Shown one piece after another: positions 35,691 to 46,469 of a DNA stretch of 64,000 bases. Numbering within the stretch: the stretch's first letter is position 1; every line of letters begins with the position of its first letter. The notes under the pieces were generated by a model. The model worked only from the letters and a program-made list of their open reading frames with translations, searched no databases and had not been told where the DNA came from. Source of the DNA: Halichoerus grypus (taxonomy: Eukaryota; Chordata; Mammalia; Carnivora; Phocidae). Position numbers and translations under genes: made by a program. The stretch covers positions 16,200,775-16,264,774 of the forward strand of contig NC_135717.1 in the NCBI RefSeq assembly GCF_964656455.1, in the 5' to 3' direction.

Positions 35691-36164
35691 CTGGGGAGAG
35701 CAGGGCTCAGTCAGGGAGGCTCAGCGGAGCCGCGAACCAGGCCCGGCCCCAGACCCAGACAGGGAGGATCCCCAGCCCTTAAAGACCTCACGTCTCCTAC
35801 AGAAAAGGACTCTGGTTCTGGCCAGCGGGGAAGGGGGACTCGGTTTTGAGCCCAAAAGCAGTCTCAGTTGCATTTCTCAGCCCCAGCCCCCAAAACAGCC
35901 ACTAACAGGGACCTTGTCTCAATCCCAGGTCCTAAACAGGAGTCCAGGTTGCAGTCCTTCCCCTGTCTTAGGCCCAGGCCTCAGCCCCGGCCCCAAATTC
36001 CGCAGAGCCCCCACCCCCTACCTTCCTACCTCTCCGGGATCCCCAGGCCTCCCCTCCCCCATATCTCCAGGCCCACAAGACCCACAGGACTCACAGGTCT
36101 GGATGGAGATCTTGGGGGAAAAGAGACTCCCAGGAGGCCCACTCAAGGTCAGGCCTAACCTTAG

Positions 36165-36300
36165 GTGGGTGGCAGAGCTGTGTCTGGAGACAGGCAAAGG
36201 GCAAGCAGCAAGCTCAGAGCAAGGACAGGGGACCCACAGGCACAGCTGGGAGCCGACACCACGGGTGAGGGCACACAGTGAGTCGCAGACAGACCCTCCC
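36165..36300 (-). other. TRIM72: Probable non-coding first exon of TRIM72 (approximate)
   Basis: The CDS exon has an acceptor just before the ATG, so an upstream non-coding exon must exist. The stretch just downstream of the MEF2-like site on the - strand is the best place. CTAAG|GTTAGG near 36163 is one possible donor. The boundaries are inference, not established. Confidence 0.35.
36243..36248. promoter_or_regulatory. E-box CAGCTG near the TRIM72 promoter
   Basis: Palindromic CAGCTG, the form preferred by MyoD/myogenin, 75 bases from the MEF2-like site. A six-base match alone is weak evidence; the pairing with MEF2 gives it weight. Confidence 0.4.
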
Positions 36301-36322
36301 AGACTGAGTCTTGGCCCCAGGA

Positions 36323-36332
36323 CTATATTTAG
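36323..36332 (-). promoter_or_regulatory. TRIM72: MEF2 site in the TRIM72 promoter
   Basis: On the - strand the sequence is CTAAATATAG, a perfect match to the MEF2 consensus YTAWWWWTAR. It lies about 640 bases upstream of the start codon. TRIM72 is known as a striated-muscle gene activated by MyoD and MEF2, so the site fits. It could also serve as an AT-rich core-promoter element. Confidence 0.6.
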
Positions 36333-36421
36333 TTGTCCTGCCCACCCCCTTCCATCACTTCTGGAAACCTTTCTAAAAGTGAGGACTGAGCTGTCAGCGG
36401 GCAAGCATCACATGTCAAGGC

Positions 36422-36427
36422 CACCTG
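36422..36427. promoter_or_regulatory. E-box CACCTG near the TRIM72 promoter
   Basis: CACCTG/CAGGTG about 90 bases upstream of the MEF2-like site on the gene's strand. Supports a muscle control module but is unproven. Confidence 0.35.
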
Positions 36428-36749
36428 TCCTGGTCCATCCACTGGCCCCTCCCTGGCTCAGCCTGGAGCCAGAAATTACAAAAGCAGGGAGACGGGGCCT
36501 CTCATACCACAGAAAAGACAGAAACACGTTTGGGAGGAGTCTCTCCTTTCTCCCCACCCCTCCCATTCCACACTCTCCAGCCTCCCCTGTCCCTGCCTGT
36601 GGCCCTCCCCAGTTTGTCACCCACTTATTCCCCAAGTTTATGGCTCTCCAAGATCACAGCGACCGTATTAGCTCCATCTGCAGGAGGACAGGACCTCAGA
36701 CTACCCTGAAAGGTTTTCTTCCTCCAGAGTCGAGGGGAAGGTCTTTTCC

Positions 36750-37336
36750 CTGCTGGCCTCTCCAGTGCCCAGCACAGGCCCTGGGGCAAAGTGGGCCTCC
36801 CTAAGTGCTTGGGAAATGACTGATAGAGGGACAGTTGAATAAATGGAAGAACTGAATCCACAAGCCTGCAGCCCAGAAGTTGATTCTGCCCTGAGAGCTT
36901 TGGGCTTTTACATGCTTAGCCTTCAAAACTCAGTTTAAATTGCATTCAGAATGAAAACCAAAGTCCTCACTGTGGCCTACAAAGCCCTACTGAAGGGGAC
37001 CTCATTCTCCTCTCACCCCTCCCCACCTGCTCACTCCAGCCTTGGCCTTTGGGCTTGCTGGCCCCTCGGCCTGGAACACTCTTTCGGACATGGTTTCCAT
37101 CCTACTCTCAGTGCGGCTTTTCCTAATTCCCCGATTTTAAATCTCATATCTCCCTCCCGCTGCTCTATTTTTCCCTATAACATTTATTACCATCTGACAA
37201 GCAATATTTTACTTATTGGTTTTTTTGACCGATTCCTCCTACCAGAATATAAATTTTGTACCCTGCTTGTCTCCAATTTAGAGTAAAGCATGTGCACACT
37301 GCAGGTGCTCAATAAATACTCAGTGAATGAATAAAC
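36750..37336 (+). mobile_element. L2 LINE 3'-end fragments
   Basis: GTGCTCAATAAATACTCAGTGAATGAATA at 37303-37332 (read in parts) is the signature L2 3' end. The upstream CT-rich stretch (GGCCTGGAACACTCTTTC) also fits. A second, weaker L2-like end lies at 36760-36850. Confidence 0.65.
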
Positions 37337-37925
37337 ACACAAATTCACTGGATCCTTCTCTTTTGGCCTCTCAGCCACACTTTCTCTCAGCCTTTCCCTG
37401 GATTTGTCCGGTCTTAATCTGAGTTTCTGCTTACGTTTCAGTTTTATCTCCCCCTTTGGACTCTCTTTTTGCCTCTCTCTTGGGTTTTTAATGTTCATTT
37501 TTATTAATTTTATCCCAAATGTGCACATGAGGTGTTCTGGATCAGAGACAGACTCATTAAATCTCTCCCAGGAAATAGTAAATGTCTGGCTCCCTGTGCC
37601 CTAGGATGATGGGATGAGAGCCAAGTTAACTGGCCCATGATGGTAGCCAGACACCCTAGAGAGGAGCAACAAGGAAGAATTCCTTTCCCTGATTATCAAG
37701 GAGGAGAAAGCAACTGCCCCTCTCCCCTGCTTAAAGATCTTCTTACTCCAACTCTTCGGCAAGTAAATAAATCTCCCCAGGAGCCAGATAGCTCCCTACA
37801 CATCTCAGCTCAAGTCTTTGGTTTTATTGTTTTTATTTTTTTTTAATTTCACAAATATATTTTATTTAACCAAGTGTAGCCAAAATATTATCATTTGACA
37901 TGTAACCAATATGAAAATTATTAAT

Positions 37926-38022
37926 GTGGGGCATCTGACTGGCTCAGTTGGTAGACCATGCAACTCTTGATCTCGGGGTCATGAATTCAAGCCCCATGTT
38001 GGGCGTAGAGCTTACTTAAATT
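37926..38022 (+). mobile_element. Old short SINE
   Basis: Head GGGGCATCTGACTGGCTCAG, a body with GATCTCGGGGTCATGAATTC and a TTACTTAAATTATT tail. Confidence 0.82.
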
Positions 38023-38486
38023 ATTAACAAAATATTTTACATTCTTCCTTTCATACTAAGTCTTTGAAAGCAGGTGTGTATATTACACTGAGGGCACATC
38101 TCATTTCAGACACCTCATTTCAAGTGCTCAAGAGCCACGTGTTTATAGTAGCTATCAAATGGGACAGCACAGCTCTATAATCTCCATGATCTTCTAACAG
38201 ATTACTATTAAAGATTGTCTTATTAAGCCTTGTTGATTAAATATAGATTTGCTCTCATGTGCTTGATCAAAATCCTAGGCAAATGCAGAATTTGGGGGGG
38301 TGGAAGAACTCAGTTATTTTAAGCAGAGTATTCTTGTATTTATATACAAAAGTTATATTTAGGAACTGAACCTCCCATTTGTTTTTTTTCTGGTACCTTC
38401 TCCAACCCTCCCTCCCAACCCATGCTTGCTTTTTGTTTTGTTTTGGTTTGCTTTGCTTTGGTTTGTTGTTGTTGTTGTTGTTGTTG

Positions 38487-38620
38487 TTAACATATAATGT
38501 ATTGTTTCAGGGGTACAGGTCTGTGATTCATCAGTCTTACACAACACACAGCACTCACCACAACACATACCCTCCCCATGTCCATCACCCAGCCACCCCA
38601 TCCCTCCCACCCCCTCCCAT
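38487..38620 (-). mobile_element. Short 5'-truncated LINE-1 3' end
   Basis: The reverse complement of the LINE-1 3' UTR seen at 8290-8475 (words GGGTACAGGTCTGTGATTCA and TCCATCACCCAGCCACCCC). A (TTG)n tract at 38466-38488 precedes it in the + direction. Confidence 0.85.
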
Positions 38621-38953
38621 TCCTTTTAATAATTTGTTAAATCCCAAAGCAGCATCTAGATAAACAATGACTTGCATCTCAAAAACATAAGTAAACCCTA
38701 AATATTACAAATCTTTGGACTTGTCTCCAAGTTCTGTGGCTCATTTCTTCTAAAACACTTGAAGCTCTTCCATGTTGCATGCTGGCCCACTTAGGAAGCT
38801 ACCCCAGGGTTCCTGGCACCTTTGGGCTTAACCTAGGAACCTTGTACAGGTTATCATCATTTAGGCCTCTCAGGAAGAGATAAGTTTTATTATTCTTTTG
38901 GATCAGAGCAATTGACTACACAAATGACTACAGTATTGAAAAGTCTCAGGAAG

Positions 38954-39168
38954 GGGCGCCTGGGTGGCTCAGTCATTAAGCGTCTGTCTTTGGCTCAGGT
39001 CATGATCCCAGGGTCCTGGGATCAAGCCCCACATCGGGCTCCCTGCTCCGCGGGAAGCCTGCTTCTCCCTCCCACTCCCCCTGCTTGTGTTCCCTCTCTT
39101 GCTGTGTCTCTCTCTGTCAAATAAATAAAATCTGTAAAAAAAAAAAAAAAAAGAAAGAAAGAAAGAAA
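38954..39168 (+). mobile_element. SINEC with perfect target-site duplication
   Basis: Head GGGGCGCCTGGGTGGCTCAG (starting a base or two earlier, within the duplication boundary) and a tail of A15 then (GAAA)n. GAAAAGTCTCAGGAAG is repeated exactly at 38938-38953 and 39169-39184. Confidence 0.93.
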
Positions 39169-40069
39169 GAAAAGTCTCAGGAAGCTACTAAGGCTTTTTA
39201 CCAGAACCCTGAGAAACCCAGGGAAGTTTGATTTCCCCAAAGAGGAGGGGGTGAGGATGAGAGCATATCTGGAGCTGGTCTCTGAAACCACAAACCACTT
39301 TACTTCCACTCAAAAAGTCGATATCCTGAATGTCGATCTCACCTGGAGTTTCCATCACTGCCAGGCTCAGGCTGAAGATTTTGGTCAATAGGAGTGGGTG
39401 CGCAGGACAAGGAGGTGACAGTCAACTCAATCTCTCTCTGTGGATGGGCCAGATCTGACCTCTGACCCATGGGAGGGACATTGATTGTCTACAGCAGGTT
39501 GGAGGGAACATATCTGGAGGAGGAAGTAAGGACTTGTGATGCTAACCCTACGATAAGATGGAGCTCTGTGAAGTCCCTGCAGCCAGAGCTCAGAGGGAGC
39601 AGATTCTGGCTTGTCCTAAGGGAGAGCTTCCCAATGGCTGAAGTCATAAATGCCATGGAAGGTGAGAGCTCTTGTATTGGATAAATGCAGAAAGAAGGCA
39701 GAAATCCTCCAATCAGGGCCACAGCAAAAGCAGGTCCTGAATGCTGATGTCACAGACTCGTGTTGGGTACGCCCAGGAAGATCACCTACCTCTCTGGACT
39801 CCAGCATCTTCAGCTACAACATGAGGATAAGTAGGATAACAATACCATCCCTGTCAGGTTGATATGAGGATTAAACTAGATATTATACTAAATAAACACC
39901 AGGGACAGTGTGTTGGCACCCAGGGGCTTAGGAGGCAGTGACTGCCACCACCAGGCTCAAATCTTGACTCTGCTCTTTCCTCATGTGACTTTGGGCAAGT
40001 CACTTAACCTGATTTTCTTATTTGTAAAATGGGAATCATGTAAGGATTTTTATTAAGACTCTTAGATTG

Positions 40070-40270
40070 GGGGGCGCCTGGGTGGCTCAGTTAGTTAAGG
40101 GTCTGCCTTCAGCTCAGGTCATGATCCCAGGGTCCTGGGATCGAGCCCTGCATTAAGGTCCTTGCTCAGTGGGGAGCCTGCTTCTCCCTCTCCCTCTGCC
40201 TGCCACTCCCCCGCTTGTGCTCTCTCTCTCTGTCAAATAAATAAATAAAATATTAAAAAGAAAAAAAAAA
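40070..40270 (+). mobile_element. SINEC inserted in MIR (first)
   Basis: Head GGGGCGCCTGGGTGGCTCAG. Flanked by AAGACTCTTAGATTGG (40054-40069) and AAGACTCTTGGATTGG (40271-40286). Confidence 0.92.
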
Positions 40271-40286
40271 AAGACTCTTGGATTGG

Positions 40287-40504
40287 GGCACCGTGGTGGC
40301 TCAGTTGGTTGAGCGTTCAACTCTTGGTTTCAGCTCAGGTCATGATCTCGGGGTCATGAAACCAAGCCCCGCATCGGGCTGTGCTCTCAGGGAGGAGTCT
40401 GCTGAAGATTCTCTCTCCATCTCCTTCTGCCCCTCCACAAACCCCCGCCCCCGCTCACTCACGCACTCTCTCTCAAATCAATAAATAAATCTTAAAAAAA
40501 AAAA
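40287..40504 (+). mobile_element. SINEC inserted in MIR (second, same target)
   Basis: Head GGCACCGTGGTGGCTCAGTT and an AATCAATAAATAAATC tail. Its right flank, CAGATTCTTGGATTG (from 40505), is a third version of the same target word. Confidence 0.9.
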
Positions 40505-40620
40505 CAGATTCTTGGATTGTTATGAAGATTCAACAAGCTAATTCATATAAAACTCTTAGAACAATGCCAAGCCTATAGGAAATGTTCAATAAATGTTGGC
40601 TATTGATATTATTACAATTA

Positions 40621-41614
40621 TTATTACTAAGTATTCCAAGGAATCTTCCCTATAACCCTGTAAAGTCAATAACATCATCCCTACTTCAGAGACTGGGAAA
40701 CTAAGCCTCAGAAACTTTAACAATGACAAAATCACCCACAATATGCCAGGCCTGTTCCAAGCATTTCACCATTCTTAATCCATTTATAACCTTATAACCT
40801 CATAACCTCATTTATAACCTTGTAACAACCCAACATTGTCCCTATTTTACAAGGAGGCCATGAGGAATGAGATTAAGTGGCTTGCCCAATGTTCTGACAA
40901 TCTATGGTTTTGGCTGCAGAAGAAGCAATCTGGTTCCAGTGATCAAGGGTTACTTTGGTTGGGTGGGGAGAATCACACCCAGGAGGCATCTTACCACCAC
41001 CAATAGCTCTGGCTCTAGTCCAGGGGCAAAGGTGGGCCTGAGGTAAGACCTGAAGGTTCTTTCCTTGCCAGGGATCAAAGTTCGGAGCTCTGAGCACTCC
41101 CCCCAGAAAAGGAGGTGTTGAGGGAGAAGGGATTATCATGGCTTCCCGGAGAGCTGCCCAAAGCTCCTATTCCCCACCTCCCCAGATGGAAATCACCCTG
41201 GCAGTGTCCAGGAACAAGTAGGTTCTGCCTCTACCTCCCTGGGGACTTTGGCCAAGTCATTGCCCTTCTCGGGGTCCTGATTCCCTACAGGCTGATGAGG
41301 TGAGCACATTCATGTTACAGAATGCAGACCCCAGGGAGGGGCTGTGACCTCCCTAAGTCACACAGCTAAGAGGATCTGGGAATCGAATCTGAGTGGGTCT
41401 GACACCACTCATCTCCTGCTTTTCCCACTATTCCACAATCTTCTGAATGCAAGTTCTAGAGCTTTCTGCAAAGAGGAGGAAGTTAGCGTTAACATTACTA
41501 CTATCGTAACATCTAGCTTCCTAAGATGTTTGTGGACAGTCTGGAGGAGGCATAAATTTCCATATACATAATCTCTTCAAGCCATTTGTCAATTTTTAAG
41601 GAAAGTAGGACATT
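40621..41614. other. Intergenic sequence with faint MIR/L2 traces
   Basis: No gene recognised. The stretches around 40690-40880 and 41320-41450 carry MIR-like words (GACTGGGAAACTAAGCCTCA; AAGTCACACAGCTAAGAGG) but are too diverged to bound. Confidence 0.45.
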
Positions 41615-41870
41615 TAGGATGGTGGTTGGAATCTGGGCCTAGGGGTCAGATGGTTCAATCTGTGTTTCCTCATTTACTACCATTATTGGCTTCCAGAGTA
41701 ATTTCTGAAAACCTCAGTTTTCTCCTCTGTAAGGTGGGATAAATACACACACTCACAGGGATGTCGGGAGGTTTAAATGAGATTATGCATGTTAACTGCT
41801 TAGCACAGTGCCTAGAACATAGTAAATTTTAGAGAATGGAAGCTGTTATTACTGCTATTACTGTCTCCCA
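41615..41870 (+). mobile_element. MIR element
   Basis: The words CCTCAGTTTTCTCCTCTGTA, GGATAAATACACACACTCAC and CACAGTGCCTAGAACATAGT lie in the order of the MIR consensus. Confidence 0.78.
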
Positions 41871-42068
41871 CCAGCACTTATCATGTGGGCGGGCGTCTAG
41901 TAGATCCTTAATACATCTATTTAGAATAAAATAGGGGCGCCTGGGTGGCTCAGTCCATTAAGCCTCTGACTCTTGATTTCGGCTCAGGCCATGATCTCAG
42001 GATGGTGAGATCAAGCCCCGTGTCAGGCTCCACGATGGGCATGGAGCCTGCTTAAGATTCTTTCTCTC

Positions 42069-42284
42069 GGGGCGCCTGGGTGGCTCAGATGGGTAAGCGT
42101 CTGCCTTCGGCTCAGGTCATGATCCCAGGATCCTAGGATCGAGCCCCACATCGGGCTCCCTGCTCAGCGGGGAGTCTGCTTCTCCCTCTCCCTCTGCCTC
42201 TCCCCCTGCTCATGCTCTCTCTCTCTGTATCTCTCTGTCTCAAATGAATAAATTAAAAATCTTTAAAAAAAAAAAAAAAAAAAA
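42069..42284 (+). mobile_element. SINEC nested in the SINE at 41936
   Basis: Complete copy flanked by AAGATTCTTTCTCTC at 42054-42068 and 42285-42299. The target is inside the CT-rich middle of the host SINE. Confidence 0.93.
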
Positions 42285-42300
42285 AAGATTCTTTCTCTCC

Positions 42301-42496
42301 AGGGGCACCTAGATGGCTCAGTCATTAAACATCTGCCTTCAGCTCAGGTCATGATCCCAGGGTCCTGGGATTTAGCCCCGCATCAGGCTCCCTGCTCGGC
42401 AGGAAGCCTGCTTCTCCCTCTCCCACTCCCCCTGCTTGTGTTCCCTCTCTCACTCTGTCTCTGTCAAATAAATAAAATCTTTAAAAAAAAAAAAAA
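42301..42496 (+). mobile_element. Second SINEC nested at the same site
   Basis: Head GGGGCACCTAGATGGCTCAG. Its right flank, AAGACTCTCTCTCC (42497-42510), is a mutated third copy of the target word. Confidence 0.9.
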
Positions 42497-42600
42497 AAGA
42501 CTCTCTCTCCCTCTCATTCTGTCCCTCTCCCCACCTCACTCACATGCTCTCTCTCTCTCTCTCTCTAAAAAATTAACTTTTAAAAAATAGAATAAAATAG

Positions 42601-42795
42601 GGCGCCTGGGTGGCTCAGTTGGTTACGCAACTGCCTTCAGCTCAGGTCATGATCCTGGAGTCCCAGGATCGAGTCCCACATCGGGCTCCCTGCTTAGCAG
42701 GGGGTCTGCTTCTCCCTCTGACCCTCCCCGGTCTTGTGCTCTCTCTCTCTTTCTCTCTCTCAAATAAATAAATAAAATCTTTAAAAAAAAAAAAA
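42601..42795 (+). mobile_element. SINEC at the end of the four-SINE cluster
   Basis: Head GGCGCCTGGGTGGCTCAGTT. It inserted at the right target copy of the host SINE; AGAATAAAATAG follows at 42796-42807. Confidence 0.92.
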
Positions 42796-42807
42796 AGAAT
42801 AAAATAG

Positions 42808-43464
42808 ATTCTCCAAAACCTATGTTCCCTTCTGAGTTCAGAGTCTACAATATGCTCATAGAGCACATCCACCTGCCAAAAAGTGTCACTTGTTCTGAGG
42901 TGAATCCTAAAACCACCGGCTGGTGAGGCTTCCGGTTCCATGAAAGGAATAGCTGTTCTCCCATCCCTTGTCCCTTGCCTCCCTATGACATCACACCAAA
43001 GGGCCAGCACGCGCTCTGAGGTGTTGTATGAAAATCACAGCCTGGATCTTCCGTGTCCCGGTCTGAATATGTGTGAGCAGAAATGTGACTGGGGTTGGAT
43101 GCCAGGGACAAGCTGGGCCCAGAAGGGTCCTGGGTGGTGACATGCAGGAACAAGGGAAGGGCACATGACCCTTGTGCCATGTCACACATCTTCAGCCCCA
43201 TTGCCCCCAGGAAGCCAGCTGGAAGGAGAAGCCCACCTTCTCCTCCTAGGGATGACACACATTCTCCCAGGCACAATTTCCCACAGTCCCACAGGTTCCA
43301 TTGAAATATGTTACATTGAGTTTACTTAAAGCCAAGGCCATCCCATCCAAACAAGGGCTCAAGAGATACAGAAATATGGCCATGTGGCTAGGGGTCCCTG
43401 CTCTATGTGGGGGTTGAGTCAGGCAATCATTTTTAAAATTCCATGACTCAAAAACCCAAAGCAT
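42808..43464. other. Intergenic sequence, nothing recognised
   Basis: No gene or RNA recognised. GC is moderate, and short open frames on both strands look accidental. Confidence 0.5.
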
Positions 43465-43465
43465 T

Positions 43466-43650
43466 GGGGCACCTGGGTGGCTCAGTCGGTTAAGCATCTA
43501 ACTCTTGGTTTCGGCTCAGCTCATGATCTCAGGATCATGGATGGAGCACCACATGAGCTTGAGTCTGCTTGAGATTCTTTCCCCCATCTCTCCCTCTGCT
43601 CCTCCCCTCACCCCTGCTCATGCACACTCACTCTCTCCCTCTAAAATAAA
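43466..43650 (+). mobile_element. SINEC, left arm of an inverted pair
   Basis: Head GGGGCACCTGGGTGGCTCAG, CT-rich middle and a TAAAATAAATAAAATT tail in which an opposite-strand SINE has landed. Confidence 0.9.
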
Positions 43651-43651
43651 T

Positions 43652-43850
43652 AAAATTTTTTTTTAAGATTTTATGTATTTATTTGACAGAGAGACACAGC
43701 AAGAGAGGGAACACAAGCAGGGGGAATGGGAGAGGGAGAAGCGGGCTTCCCGCGGAGCAAGGAGCCCGATGTGGGGCTTGATCCCAGGACTCTGGGATCA
43801 TGATCCGAGCTGAAGGCAGACACCCAACAACTGAGCCACCCAGGCGCCCC
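43652..43850 (-). mobile_element. SINEC, right arm of an inverted pair
   Basis: On the - strand: head GGGGCGCCTGGGTGGCTCAG. It is flanked by TAAAATTTTT on the left and TAAAATCTTTTTG on the right, so it inserted into the tail of the preceding SINE. Confidence 0.9.
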
Positions 43851-44169
43851 TAAAATCTTTTTGTTTAAAAAAAGCATGTAAGATTCTACCAATGTGAAAA
43901 GAGCAGGTTTTTATGATTCTAGATTCTAGGATTCTTTTGTCATTCCATAAAGGCTTATAATGGCTGGAGTTATGCCAAGCCCTGTGGTGGGTGCTGTGGA
44001 TCACAGAGGGTCCTCAAGGAGCTCTCAGTCTGGTGGGAAAACAGAGTGAACAGACACACTGTATGATAAAGGCATCGTAAAGGCATCCTGCAGAAGTGTG
44101 AAGGAATAATTCATTTTGCACAGAGGACAGAAAAGTCAACAGGGAAGAGTAGACAGAAGACAAATTCAG

Positions 44170-44335
44170 AATCCAGACAGACAAGCTATATGATCCCCTC
44201 AGCTATATGACCTTCGGCAAGTCCCTCAACCTCTCTGAGCCTCAGTCTTCTCGTTGGTAAAATAGGGCTACTAAACCCTGTCCCCCAGGGATTGTTGTCA
44301 GGCTTTGAAATAATGCATGTAAAAGATCACAGCCT
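44170..44335 (+). mobile_element. MIR element
   Basis: GACCTTCGGCAAGTCCCTCA, CCTCTCTGAGCCTCAGTCTT and GTAAAATAGGGCTACTAAAC follow the MIR core order. Confidence 0.8.
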
Positions 44336-44892
44336 AAAGAGGGGGCTCAAATTTTTATTATTTCTTCGAAAGAGTGACTCCTGATGGATGTTGGGACAAG
44401 CAGTAACTCATCAAGGCAACCAGAAGGGACTTTAAAGAGGCCAAGCAGAGAACAGGTGCCACTTGTGGAGAGAAGTCCAGAGGCCAACACTGTCGAAGGT
44501 GTAGCTGAGGAGGTTGGCAAGGATCTTGAAGACCAAGCCAAGGAGCTTGGACTTGACTCTGAGGGCACTGGAGAGTCATAGGTTTCTGAGCAGTGAAGGG
44601 GTAAGATCAATGTGTGGGCTAGGAAGCTGTAGCCTTTTGGCCACAGTGTCCAAAATGAGTCGGAGATTGTAAAAGGATAAAGACCAGGGAAGAGGCACAA
44701 TAATAAACAGCCATAAGCCAAGGAACACTGGTTATTGGACCACAGGTGCCACCCATGGTGGGGATGTTGGCACATAATATACCTAGACCACGTGACGCAA
44801 CATGCACAGGGATGGGGAGTGAGCCCCGCTACTACCCTTGCTGGAAGCTCTTGAATACAACATGCTGCAGGTAACACGGCCTCGTTTGTTCC
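44336..44892. other. Intergenic sequence, nothing recognised
   Basis: A 190-codon open frame on the - strand (44919-44347) overlaps this stretch. It has no recognised domain, and it crosses into the adjacent L2 fragment, which argues against a gene. Confidence 0.5.
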
Positions 44893-45060
44893 TTCATTTA
44901 GCAAATCTTCACTGAGCACCTCCTAGGGATCAAGCACTGTCTTGATGCTGCGGATTCAGCAATGAACAAGACACACAAGGTCCCTGCCTTCACCGAGCTC
45001 ACAGCTGGGTGACGGATGTTCAACAAATGAATAAATAAATGTGTATGTCAGGATCACATC
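44893..45060 (-). mobile_element. L2 LINE 3'-end fragment
   Basis: The reverse complement of the L2 3' end: CCTTCATTTAGCAAATCTTC, GAGCACCTCCTAGGGATCAA and GTCCCTGCCTTCACCGAGCT in the expected order. Confidence 0.75.
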
Positions 45061-45236
45061 AGTAAAAGCAATGGTGATTGTTACAACCCAGCTGAAATGG
45101 AAAAATGAAGGATTCCCAATAACCACCTAGGAAGGAGAGCCCAGATTCAAACTAGACACTGGACAGCTTCAAGCCCACAGTCTTCCAGCTCCTGGCAGCT
45201 GCCTCTGGTATCCTCCATTGAACCACAAGGTGCCTT

Positions 45237-45450
45237 CGTTGTTGTTGTTGTTGTTGTTGTTTTTAATTTAGATTCTAGTTAGTTGACATATAGTTCAATA
45301 TTGGTTTCAGGAGTAGAGTTCAGTGGTTCATCATTTACATATGATGCCCAGTGCTCATCATAACATATGCCCTCCTTAATACCCATCTCCCTCCATCAAC
45401 CCTCAGTTTGTTCTCTATAGTTAAGAGTCGCTCATGATTCATTTCCCACA
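45237..45450 (-). mobile_element. LINE-1 3' end, older type
   Basis: (GTT)n at 45237-45260, then the reverse complement of an old LINE-1 3' UTR (words GTTGACATATAGTTCAATAT and CCCTCCTTAATACCCATCTC). Confidence 0.8.
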
Positions 45451-45458
45451 AGGCCCCT

Positions 45459-45640
45459 TCATTCATTACTGGTTCCACAAAGATGTCTTGAACAACCACC
45501 ATAGGCCAAGCACTGTTCTGGATGCTGTGGATGCAACAATGATCGGACAGGCATGACTTACAGACTGGCAGGGAAGACTGATGCTAAACAAATCCATATA
45601 GTTACAATTCAGTCACAATTGCTATGAAAGCAGGTGTTAT
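45459..45640 (-). mobile_element. L2 LINE 3'-end fragment
   Basis: ATTCATTACTGGTTCCACAA, GCCAAGCACTGTTCTGGATG and GATGCAACAATGATCGGACA follow the reversed L2 end. Confidence 0.7.
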
Positions 45641-45781
45641 GAACTAGTCTGGGAGGGATTCTAAACCTGGTTGGCCAGAGGAAGTGACATTTAACTGGAA
45701 ACCTAAAGTCTCAAGAATTGACCAGGCAAAGAGTGAGGGAAGAAATTTCCAGATCAAGGGAACACATTGAAAGGTTAGAGA

Positions 45782-45979
45782 GGGGCGCCTGCGTGGCTCA
45801 GTCGGTTAAGCATCTACCTTCGGCTGGGGTCACGACCCCAGGGTCTTGGGATTGAGTCCCATATCAGGCTCCCTGCTCAGCGGGGAGTCTGCTTCTCCCT
45901 CTGCCAGTCCCCCACTCATGCTCCCTCTCTCTCTGAAATAAAACCTTTAAAAAACAAAACCAAAAAAAAAAAAAAAAAA
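45782..45979 (+). mobile_element. SINEC
   Basis: Head GGGGCGCCTGCGTGGCTCAG, CT-rich middle and an A-rich tail of about 18 A. Confidence 0.92.
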
Positions 45980-46469
45980 GCCTTGGAGAAGCAAAGGAGT
46001 GTGGCACATTTGAGGAACTGAGAGGCCAGTGTGGTTGAAACTCAGAGACAGAGGGAGAACAGGGTGTGGCACAAGACAAGGCTGGTGAGGTCCACGGGGG
46101 CCAGACCAGCAGGGCCTTCCCAGACATGTTAAAGGCAAGTTAAGGATTCTGGGCACAGCTTGGGCTCCAATGCCTACTCATGCCACCTTTCACTTGCTCT
46201 TCTAGATCAAGCCCCCTGGGCCCAGGGTGACCCTGCACCCATGACTTTCCCTCCATTGAGAAGTTTCTCAACCGTTCATTACAAGTGTCTCACCACCACT
46301 TCCCCAGAAATTCAGCTCCTGGGACCAAATCCTGGCTGTCCCAGGAAGTATCTGGCAAGGTTTCAGAGGCCATCAGGTAGCCCATGTTACGATGGAATAT
46401 TTACTAACTGGGTAAGTGTTATGATCCCATTTTACAGATAAGTTAACAGGCACAGAGAAAGTACACAAC
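45980..46469. other. Intergenic sequence
   Basis: Nothing recognised except MIR-like words (CCCATTTTACAGATAAGTTA) near 46425-46445. Confidence 0.45.

Larger units (their letters stand above)
39920..40620 (+). mobile_element. MIR element split by two SINEs
   Basis: The left part (39940-40053) has the MIR core GTGACTTTGGGCAAGTCACT and GTAAAATGGGAATCATG. The right part (40521-40620) has the MIR end AGAACAATGCCAAGCC, then TTCAATAAATGTTGGCTATT. Two SINEC copies separate them. Confidence 0.8.
41936..42598 (+). mobile_element. SINEC host copy split by two later SINEs
   Basis: The head starts at 41935 (GGGGCGCCTGGGTGGCTCAG). The body runs to 42068 and resumes at 42500-42598 with the CT-rich middle and AAAATTAACTTTTAAAAAAT tail. 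Outer flanks are TAGAATAAAATAG at 41922-41934 and 42588-42600. Confidence 0.88.

Noticed and set aside
35914..36804. 296-codon open frame upstream of TRIM72
   Set aside because: Pro/Ser-rich composition from CT-rich DNA; it crosses the promoter region and has no recognised similarity.
44347..44919. 190-codon open frame on the - strand
   Set aside because: It overlaps an L2 fragment and has no recognised domain or start context.
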